From: Methanobacterium sp.
Lineage (GTDB): Archaea; Methanobacteriota; Methanobacteria; Methanobacteriales; Methanobacteriaceae
DNA length: 5,849 nucleotides
Assembly: GCA_009712615.1 (NCBI GenBank)
Contig: WASR01000125.1
Coordinates: 10,202 to 16,050, forward strand
Direction: 5' to 3'
The notes under the pieces are model-generated. The model saw only the letters and a program-made list of their open reading frames with translations. It did not search any database and was not told the origin of the DNA. The position numbers and the translations under genes are program-made. Positions 1 through 4,046 of the stretch are shown here, one piece after another (the first letter of the stretch is position 1; every line of letters starts with the position of its first letter).

Positions 1-21
1 ACCTAAAATTTTAAGCTTCAA
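1..21 (-). CDS. Possible 5' end of the next operon gene (expected ehaJ), partial
   Basis: After the ehaI stop codon the only reading frame that stays open to the window edge starts with TTG and reads M-K-L-K-I-L-G. The other two forward frames hit stops within the last 30 bases. In known eha operons the gene after ehaI is ehaJ, a NuoH-like multi-spanning subunit that links the hydrogenase module to the ion-translocating membrane arm. TTG starts occur at other junctions in this operon, which makes this reading plausible. The ribosome binding site is weak: an AGGAT lies about 14 bases upstream, inside the end of ehaI. The true start could instead lie beyond the window. Seven codons are too few to identify the product, so the ehaJ name rests on gene order only. 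Confidence 0.3.
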
Positions 22-30
22 ATATTGTTT

Positions 31-246
31 TCAGTATCCTATGAAAGGCTCCCTTCTTTTCTCTTCTTCCTCATCTTTACTGCCCTTGGCCATTGTAACT
101 ATTCCAAGTGACAGGATGAACAAAGGTATTGATACCAGGGAAATTGCATAAACAATCCAGCTAGCTGGATTAAATATTAATGCATATACAATGCTAGCAA
201 ATGATGCTATTAGAAGTATCCAGCCGATTGTTTTGAGTTTGTCCAT
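31..246 (-). CDS. ehaI: Energy-converting hydrogenase A subunit EhaI
   Basis: This is a small membrane protein of 71 residues with two predicted transmembrane helices (about residues 6-25 and 29-53) and a strongly charged cytoplasmic tail, KDEEEEKRR, ending in EPFIGY. It is identified as EhaI from its size, two-helix layout and place directly after ehaH. Its exact job in the complex is unknown; an accessory or linker role between the antiporter-like EhaH and the NuoH-like EhaJ is inferred from gene order. I chose the ATG at 246 because AAGGTGA sits 5 bases upstream. A GTG at 255 is in frame and would add three residues, but that GTG is itself part of the AAGGTGA. The start lies 10 bases past the ehaH stop, consistent with one transcript. 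Confidence 0.85.
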   Translation of the reverse strand: MDKLKTIGWILLIASFASIVYALIFNPASWIVYAISLVSIPLFILSLGIVTMAKGSKDEEEEKRREPFIGY

Positions 247-251
247 TAATT

Positions 252-258
252 TCACCTT
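252..258 (-). promoter_or_regulatory. Ribosome binding site that sets the ehaI start
   Basis: AAGGTGA on the minus strand lies 5 bases before the ATG at 246 and overlaps the ehaH stop codon. It includes the in-frame GTG at 255, so that GTG is unlikely to serve as the start codon. Confidence 0.75.
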
Positions 259-937
259 AAAATGGTTTGTTTATGATTAATAATATCTCTATGAGTCTTA
301 CAAGTATTAAAAGTGAACTGAGATGTATTATAAGTAGAAACGGGGAACCTGGGGTCCTGAACATTTCAGCTTTAGTTGCAAAGAACGGAGCCACACCTGT
401 CTCTCCTGCAACTCCTATGAACAGGAGTATTGAACCTAGTATCATCATTGGTGTGGTGTAGGCTAAAGTGTTGATTGCAAGCAAACTGATTGTACCTGTT
501 GCTGCTAATATTAAAGCTGCCCCTCCAAAAAGAGGTAATGAAGCCATCATTGCTATTAAACCGTACTGATAGGCTGCATCTAACACATCAACTTGTCTTA
601 CTGCACCCACAATTCCAATGTTAACGATTCCAGTTAAACATACGAACAGTGTGAAATCAAAAAGGTCTCCCGTGATCATTGCTCCAGCAGTTGCAAGTCC
701 ACATATAATGGCCAAGAATCTTCTGATCTTGAACTCTTTTTTTGCTACTGTAACAGCTCGATCACCAAGTTTACCAAATTCAGCTTCAACTTGTGTTTCA
801 GTTTTACTTATGGCTATTATTGCAGTGAACGCCAGTGCAGTTGCGAACATGAAGAGGTTGAATTGAGTGAAATAGAACACTATGTCTCCAAGAGGTATGA
901 TTCCAATTATTTGTGAGCCTAATATTGTGATATCCAT
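257..937 (-). CDS. ehaH: Energy-converting hydrogenase A subunit EhaH, antiporter-like
   Basis: A 226-residue polytopic membrane protein with about six to seven helices. EhaH is the Eha subunit related to the antiporter-like subunits NuoL/M/N and MrpD, and to HyfB/EchA in other group 4 hydrogenases; it is thought to help form the ion path. Landmarks that fit the family are GDLFDFTLF (90-98), YQYGLIA (123-129), ATGTISLLA (146-154), and [14 protein letters not shown] (178-191) followed by TPGSP (195-199), which resembles the GK...PF..W.PDA...P.PVS block of NuoM-type proteins. It is less than half the usual antiporter length. The conserved TM5 glutamate and the broken-helix lysine appear replaced (L-T and G-E respectively). 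The ATG at 937 follows AAGGAG with good spacing; the site lies in the last codons of ehaG, 6 bases upstream. Confidence 0.88.
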   Translation of the reverse strand: MDITILGSQIIGIIPLGDIVFYFTQFNLFMFATALAFTAIIAISKTETQVEAEFGKLGDRAVTVAKKEFKIRRFLAIICGLATAGAMITGDLFDFTLFVCLTGIVNIGIVGAVRQVDVLDAAYQYGLIAMMASLPLFGGAALILAATGTISLLAINTLAYTTPMMILGSILLFIGVAGETGVAPFFATKAEMFRTPGSPFLLIIHLSSLLILVRLIEILLIINKPF

Positions 938-943
938 TTAAAT

Positions 944-1615
944 CTACTCCTTTTTAAATTCCTCTCTGTTCATAACTCCTATTAGGCCGGCTTTAAATGC
1001 TACTTTTATGAATACTCCGAAGGCAGCAAGCATTAATCCAAGTAACCAGTACTGTGGGAACACGAAAAGCACGAGAAAACCAACGAGCCATAGGCACCAT
1101 GCCATACCCGATACTCCGGCAAGTCCTTCCCATACTCCTGACGGTACGCCCCTTACTTTGATGGACATTACATAGAAGAGTATTCCTGCTCCTGCTATGG
1201 CTCCTCCAGTAAATCCTGAAAGGAACGCTCCATATGCGATCAGTATAATTGCCAGGAACACAGGGGCTGTTTGCAATATTTCTAGGTTGAAGTGAAGTGG
1301 TGTTGGTATCAGTTCAACAGTTTTACCACTTTTACGCATTTCTCTGCTCATGAGTATTTCAGAAATGGCCAATATTTCTGCAAGTTCAACTACCAGTCCT
1401 GGAAGTATTAAAGACTCTGCAAGGTCTGTACCTACTGCAGCCACGAATATTAACATTCCAATTCCCACTATGTCAGTGAGTATCAATACATGCAGATCAT
1501 TTTTCTCTACTGATATTCCAAAGAGACCTATGAGTCCTACTAATATTCCAACTATTATTGCAGGGGCGTACAAGCCCACTACTATTGGAGAAACAACATC
1601 TGGTACAAGTATCAA
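944..1615 (-). CDS. ehaG: Energy-converting hydrogenase A subunit EhaG
   Basis: A 223-residue membrane protein with about six helices, split by a hydrophilic segment at roughly 90-112. It is assigned as EhaG (DUF2105 type, from memory) by size and position before ehaH. The N-terminal half (about 22-90) resembles NuoK/MrpC: a first helix, [10 protein letters not shown] (36-45) entering a second helix with D48 near the NuoK glutamate position, then [16 protein letters not shown] (67-82), close to the QALVLTAIVIE.A pattern of NuoK. E77 and E80 lie in this third helix. The C-terminal half adds three or more helices and ends in the charged REEFKKE. That layout recalls the NuoK-like subunit HyfE of formate hydrogenlyase, though I cannot align them here. 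Translation starts with TTG, overlapping the ehaF stop as TTGA, with GAGGAGGGATGA upstream. Confidence 0.87.
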   Translation of the reverse strand: MILVPDVVSPIVVGLYAPAIIVGILVGLIGLFGISVEKNDLHVLILTDIVGIGMLIFVAAVGTDLAESLILPGLVVELAEILAISEILMSREMRKSGKTVELIPTPLHFNLEILQTAPVFLAIILIAYGAFLSGFTGGAIAGAGILFYVMSIKVRGVPSGVWEGLAGVSGMAWCLWLVGFLVLFVFPQYWLLGLMLAAFGVFIKVAFKAGLIGVMNREEFKKE

Positions 1616-2094
1616 TCGTCATCCCTCCTCATTGTGAAATTCAGAGCTATCCATGATGCTATAACAAAGGCCATCATGAGAATGCTAGATTCTAGGACTG
1701 TGTCGAAACCCCTTGTGTAATATAATATTTCATCTATGAGTCCTCCTGGTGAGGAGTATATGGATGTACCATAGTATAGGGTAGTGTTCTTAACACTTAT
1801 TGCTATTGGAGAAAGATATGCTGTAATTTCACCTATTGCAGGTGCGTACTGTGGGTACTGTGCCTTTACAATTCCCCTTTCCACAAATGGTGTTCCACCT
1901 CTGTCATAGGGTGCAAGAGGATCTTGGGCATTTATCTGCTCCTGGGGAGCTGGTCTTGGATACAACTGTTGATTATCAAGGGCTAAAGGTATGAATAAAC
2001 CTGCTATTAAAACAATACCAAGTATCAGTGCAAATAATCTTGGAATCCTATCAGGATTTGCGAGAGAATTCCAAAGTCTTCCTATGCTCTTCAA
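1612..2094 (-). CDS. ehaF: Energy-converting hydrogenase A subunit EhaF, MbhE-like
   Basis: A 160-residue protein with one helix near the N-terminus (about 20-38), an extracytoplasmic region of about 80 residues (40-120), and a C-terminal helix (about 133-153) ending in RRDDD. It is assigned as EhaF (DUF2106 type, from memory) by order and size. The segment [16 protein letters not shown] (128-143) matches the hallmark RGFDT..E.TVL of the MrpA C-terminal/MbhE family, including the D-T-x-x-E pattern. EhaF is therefore probably a diverged MbhE-like subunit of the ion-translocating module; this is inference from one motif plus the two-helix layout. The region 44-85 is proline-rich and hydrophilic. 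Translation starts with TTG, sharing TTGA with the ehaE stop; GGGGG lies 8 bases upstream. No ATG occurs nearby in frame. Confidence 0.87.
   Translation of the reverse strand: MKSIGRLWNSLANPDRIPRLFALILGIVLIAGLFIPLALDNQQLYPRPAPQEQINAQDPLAPYDRGGTPFVERGIVKAQYPQYAPAIGEITAYLSPIAISVKNTTLYYGTSIYSSPGGLIDEILYYTRGFDTVLESSILMMAFVIASWIALNFTMRRDDD
1623..1630 (-). promoter_or_regulatory. Strong ribosome binding site for the ehaG TTG start
   Basis: GAGGAGGG lies 7 bases before the TTG at 1615, inside the last codons of ehaF. It supports the TTG as the true start; the next in-frame candidate, a GTG 12 codons on, has no comparable site. Confidence 0.75.
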
Positions 2095-2351
2095 AGTTCA
2101 GCCCCCATTTCTTCAAGTCTTACTACTGCCCTTAAAAGGATTAGAGTAACGATTGCAGTGGCTGCAATAAATGTTACCAGGGCAATTGTGTGGTTGTAAG
2201 TTAAAAATATCATTGAAATACCAACAGCTGGAATTTCAGTGTTAATTGTTCTCACAACAGGATCTTTAACACCTGGACCTATGACGGTTGCTATGCTCCC
2301 TACAATAACGAGTATGCAGCCTGTGTAGAACCATACATAAACATCAAACAA
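2091..2351 (-). CDS. ehaE: Energy-converting hydrogenase A subunit EhaE, MrpG-like
   Basis: An 86-residue membrane protein with about three helices. It is assigned as EhaE (DUF2107 type, from memory) by position. The pattern [22 protein letters not shown] resembles MrpG/MbhC, whose signature is a G-rich first helix, then R.PD...R....T and a second helix; this suggests an MrpG-like role in the ion-translocating arm. Start choice: an ATG at 2396 would give 101 residues but overlaps ehaD by 53 bases, has no ribosome binding site, and adds a basic stretch ([14 protein letters not shown]) that looks like readthrough of the ehaD coding sequence. The TTG at 2351 has CAGGGGG 9 bases upstream, overlaps ehaD by 8 bases and begins the protein just before its first helix. 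I prefer TTG. The stop overlaps the ehaF start as TTGA. Confidence 0.85.
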   Translation of the reverse strand: MFDVYVWFYTGCILVIVGSIATVIGPGVKDPVVRTINTEIPAVGISMIFLTYNHTIALVTFIAATAIVTLILLRAVVRLEEMGAEL

Positions 2352-2634
2352 TGAATTTTTCCCCCTGGGATTTGATTTTTTTCTCTCGAATCTCATTGAT
2401 CTTGGTTATGGCTATGAGCAATATGATAGTTGATATGGGATCGAATATTGCTCCTGCCATTGCAACGTCCAGGTATTTCGCAGCAACTATCATTCCAATC
2501 AACCCAGCTTCGAGCAAGGCCAGCATTATGACCTTATCGATAGGTTTTTTTAACATTATAATACCAGCAGCCCCTATCAATGCAAGTCCTGCTGATACTG
2601 TTGATAAATTTATGAGGTCCCAAAACGGATACAT
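2344..2634 (-). CDS. ehaD: Energy-converting hydrogenase A subunit EhaD, MrpC/NuoK-like
   Basis: A 96-residue membrane protein with three predicted helices (about 10-28, 33-53 and 58-78) and a charged tail from residue 79, rich in K and E. It is assigned as EhaD (DUF2108 type, from memory) by order. The layout fits NuoK/MrpC/MbhG: a glutamate, E42, in the middle of the second helix corresponds to the functional NuoK glutamate, and [12 protein letters not shown] (65-76) fits the DP..QALVLTAIVI signature that opens the third helix. This subunit would form part of the proton or sodium channel next to the antiporter-like subunit. The ATG at 2634 is preceded by GGTGA at 6 bases. It lies 44 bases past the ehaC stop; that gap holds only a short AT-rich inverted repeat. 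Confidence 0.87.
   Translation of the reverse strand: MYPFWDLINLSTVSAGLALIGAAGIIMLKKPIDKVIMLALLEAGLIGMIVAAKYLDVAMAGAIFDPISTIILLIAITKINEIREKKIKSQGEKFIV
2361..2367 (-). promoter_or_regulatory. Ribosome binding site favouring a TTG start for ehaE
   Basis: CAGGGGG lies 9 bases before the TTG at 2351 and within the end of ehaD. A similar G5 run lies 8 bases before the ehaF TTG. The upstream ATG at 2396 has no G-rich element in front of it. Confidence 0.55.
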
Positions 2635-2678
2635 TTTATTTCACCATTATAAATCCATGTTCATAATAATCATTATTT

Positions 2679-2930
2679 TTAGTCTTCGAGAACTATCTCC
2701 CGTTTATTTCTTCCTATGGAGTATGCTATGGCGTTTGCACTTAAAGTGGAACAAACAAAGAATGTTATTGCTATTATTGCTCCGAAAGGTGTTTGTATAT
2801 AAAGTGCTATCATTCCAGATAGTGCAAAACCTATAACGTTCAGGTAAAGTAATCTAGCAGCCCTATCTTCTGCAATTAATGTTCTTAAGGCCATTAATAG
2901 TACTATGATACCTAATATTTCGATTAGCAT
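2679..2930 (-). CDS. ehaC: Energy-converting hydrogenase A subunit EhaC, DUF4040/MbhD-like
   Basis: An 83-residue membrane protein with two to three helices (about 2-18, 27-45 and 48-70) and a charged end ([11 protein letters not shown]). It is assigned as EhaC (DUF2109 type, from memory) by order between ehaB and ehaD. The arrangement of a first helix, a charged EDRAAR loop (21-26), a second helix and a third helix starting at [12 protein letters not shown] resembles the DUF4040/MbhD family, where the corresponding loop reads rDllra and the third helix begins APdvAltEa. EhaC lacks the acidic residue of that last motif, so the relation is tentative. The ATG at 2930 has GAGGTTAT upstream. It follows a 56-base gap after ehaB, the largest inside the operon. 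Confidence 0.84.
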   Translation of the reverse strand: MLIEILGIIVLLMALRTLIAEDRAARLLYLNVIGFALSGMIALYIQTPFGAIIAITFFVCSTLSANAIAYSIGRNKREIVLED

Positions 2931-2974
2931 TATATTATAACCTCTGAATTCTTTATAGGATTATTTGATCGCAT
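2930..2974 (-). CDS. Possible 14-codon leader ORF before ehaC
   Basis: An ATG at 2974 opens a short frame reading [14 protein letters not shown] and ending in TAA, whose last base is the first base of the ehaC ATG (TAATG). The ehaA/ehaB junction uses the same TAATG arrangement. AGGATG lies about 8 bases before the ATG, just after the ehaB stop. It could couple ehaC translation to upstream ribosomes across the gap, or be chance. The peptide has no recognisable domain. Confidence 0.22.
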   Translation of the reverse strand: MRSNNPIKNSEVII

Positions 2975-2990
2975 TTTTTTTACATCCTAT
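2955..2990. repeat. 7-bp inverted repeat in the ehaB-ehaC gap
   Basis: ATAGGAT (2955-2961) and ATCCTAT (2984-2990) are perfect inverted copies flanking a 22-base spacer that includes an 8-base A run on the minus strand. The right arm covers the ehaB stop codon. As RNA it could form a weak hairpin at the end of ehaB that affects mRNA processing or ehaC translation. A terminator is unlikely, because the run lies in the loop, as A in the transcript, and the operon continues. Confidence 0.35.
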
Positions 2991-3490
2991 GTAAGTTCGG
3001 TGTACCTTCCCATTTTCTTTGCAATTTTACCCAATAATTTGGATGCAAGTGGATGGTGAAGTCCCTGAATCGTGACAATGGCTAGAACCATACCAACTAC
3101 AAAATATTCTGGTCCTATTCCTATGAATGATGCGAGATATATTATGACAGTTATTGTGAGAGCTCCGGTTGTTCCAGCGTATCCTGGATCTGCACACAGT
3201 CTGTTACCGAAGTAAACAAGTGCAGCTGCAATTAAACCACCTTCTGGTGTGCCTATGGTGTAGCATGCTGCAGATGCTAGAAGTGTTCCTGCTGAGGCAT
3301 CTGGAGAACATACTATATTTCCCTGGAAAAATCCACCTGCAAGATCTCCGCCCCGTTTCTTCACGGCCCTTCCTATTACATCTGCACCCTTAACACCGGG
3401 TGCTTCTGGAAGTCCCATCCAAGTATCAATTATAACGAAGTTCAACCAGGAGAGTCCGGCTGCTATAGCAATGGCAAGAATTTCATTCAT
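2987..3490 (-). CDS. ehaB: Energy-converting hydrogenase A subunit EhaB
   Basis: A 167-residue membrane protein with about four helices (about 3-21, 66-96, 107-123 and 126-146), joined by glycine-, alanine- and proline-rich loops. It is assigned as EhaB by size and place between ehaA and ehaC. Notable features are the hydrophilic segment 28-50, [10 protein letters not shown] (60-69), and [13 protein letters not shown] (98-110). Cysteines at 61, 76 and 99 are too few and too widely spaced to suggest an iron-sulfur site. I do not recognise an Mrp or complex I relative; EhaB appears particular to Eha-type hydrogenases and its role is unknown. The ATG at 3490 follows GGAGGAG by 5 bases. It shares one base with the ehaA stop (TAATG), implying translational coupling. 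Confidence 0.87.
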   Translation of the reverse strand: MNEILAIAIAAGLSWLNFVIIDTWMGLPEAPGVKGADVIGRAVKKRGGDLAGGFFQGNIVCSPDASAGTLLASAACYTIGTPEGGLIAAALVYFGNRLCADPGYAGTTGALTITVIIYLASFIGIGPEYFVVGMVLAIVTIQGLHHPLASKLLGKIAKKMGRYTELT

Positions 3491-3786
3491 TATGACTCCT
3501 CCATAACTGGTTCAGGTAGTATCCTTTCTAAGAGGTATTTGGAGAATAGCGCAGTTATTATTCCTATTATGGCTGCCACTAATAGTCCATCTATGCCAAG
3601 TTTGAAAACTATTGCACTAAAACCTAGTGCAAGTACTGCTGTAGGAAATACTATGCTGATAGTCCAGGATTGTCTCATTGGCCTTTCAGGAAGAACTGGT
3701 ATTCTTAAAAGTAATCCTACGACAATGGATGATATCACTGCGACTGCATAACTTGAGATCAGGATCACATTAGCATGAATAATCAT
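3490..3786 (-). CDS. ehaA: Energy-converting hydrogenase A subunit EhaA
   Basis: A 98-residue membrane protein with three predicted helices (about 7-27, 42-62 and 66-86), a short basic loop with [10 protein letters not shown] (32-41), and an acidic end (PEPVMEES). It is assigned as EhaA because it is the first gene of the eha run and fits the family in length; molecular role unknown. Eha as a whole uses the ion gradient to drive reduction of ferredoxin by H2 at the cytoplasmic membrane. The ATG at 3786 has AAGGTTGATG starting 16 bases upstream with 7 bases between, and no other in-frame ATG or GTG start lies near. As first gene it follows the promoter region at 3787-4046, and its stop overlaps the ehaB start. 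Confidence 0.87.
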   Translation of the reverse strand: MIIHANVILISSYAVAVISSIVVGLLLRIPVLPERPMRQSWTISIVFPTAVLALGFSAIVFKLGIDGLLVAAIIGIITALFSKYLLERILPEPVMEES

Positions 3787-3807
3787 GATAAAACATCAAC
3801 CTTTGGG

Positions 3808-3826
3808 TATTTAAATTTTTGGTTTT
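3808..3826 (-). promoter_or_regulatory. Candidate eha promoter, proximal TATA box
   Basis: TTTAAATA (3808-3815) is preceded by an A-rich stretch, AAAACCAAAAA, that could be a TFB recognition element. The start site would fall near 3786, at the ehaA ATG, giving a nearly leaderless message and leaving the ribosome binding site untranscribed. It is therefore the weaker functional candidate despite the better BRE. Confidence 0.33.
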
Positions 3827-3854
3827 AAACATTGTTCAAATCGTTCGAATAAAA

Positions 3855-3862
3855 CTTATAAA
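3855..3862 (-). promoter_or_regulatory. Candidate eha promoter, distal TATA box
   Basis: TTTATAAG on the minus strand fits the archaeal TATA box. A start site about 25 bases downstream (near 3832) would give a leader of about 45 bases that includes the AAGGTTGATG ribosome binding site of ehaA. I prefer it to the proximal box for that reason. Its TFB recognition element is weak on this strand; the same sequence read on the plus strand has an A-rich element upstream. Confidence 0.42.
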
Positions 3863-3923
3863 CCTATATTGTCGGCGCATTTACAATTCAAAATAATATA
3901 CGGCGATATTGTTATTTCAATAA

Positions 3924-3931
3924 TAAAAATA
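3924..3931 (-). terminator. Possible T-rich terminator after the DUF2206-type gene
   Basis: The minus strand reads CTATTTTTATTATT here, a short T-rich tract about 115 bases past the stop codon at 4047. Archaeal termination can use T-tracts without a hairpin. The tract is short and the region is AT-rich throughout, so the call is weak. Confidence 0.2.
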
Positions 3932-4046
3932 GCAATAGATAGGTGTTGGATTTTTTTTATCGTCTCCGTAATAAATATTCATTAATATGTCACATAGGGT
4001 TGTTCAATGAATCAATAGGTTATGTTTGTGTTCTTACATTATTAAG

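Larger units (their letters stand above)
3787..4046. other. AT-rich intergenic region upstream of the eha operon
   Basis: This 260-base stretch has no convincing protein gene on either strand. It separates the end of the DUF2206-type gene from ehaA, both transcribed leftward, so it should hold the terminator of the former and the promoter of the latter. It contains two TATA-like boxes facing ehaA (3808-3815 and 3855-3862), an imperfect 15-base dyad between them (3835-3849), two copies of ATATTGT 40 bases apart (3866-3872 and 3906-3912), each next to a CGGCG, and an eight-T run on the plus strand (3951-3958). The T run would act only on rightward transcripts. Confidence 0.7.

Noticed and set aside
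267..866. Plus-strand open frames at 267-461 and 618-866
   Set aside because: Both lie opposite ehaH and read as low-complexity shadows with no family resemblance.
1350..1637. 95-codon plus-strand open frame
   Set aside because: Antisense to ehaG, rich in Ser, Thr, Ile and Pro as expected from reversed membrane-protein codons; no independent support.
2665..2677. AATAAT-C-ATTATT inverted repeat in the ehaC-ehaD gap
   Set aside because: All-AT stem with a one-base centre in an AT-rich gap; likely chance and too weak to form a useful hairpin.
2351..2836. 161-codon plus-strand open frame
   Set aside because: It runs antisense across ehaD and ehaC, has no ribosome binding site or recognisable protein, and its composition is explained by the reverse complement of hydrophobic codons.
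3019..3310. EhaB cysteines (61, 76, 99) as a metal or Fe-S site
   Set aside because: Three widely spaced cysteines with no CxxC pattern in a membrane protein; no cluster-binding motif is visible.
3169..3751. Plus-strand open frames at 3169-3393 and 3539-3751
   Set aside because: Antisense to ehaB and ehaA, which have good ribosome binding sites, membrane topology and gene order.
3949..3960. Eight-T run as terminator of the DUF2206-type gene
   Set aside because: The T run is on the plus strand; for the leftward transcript it reads as an A run and would not act as a T-tract terminator.
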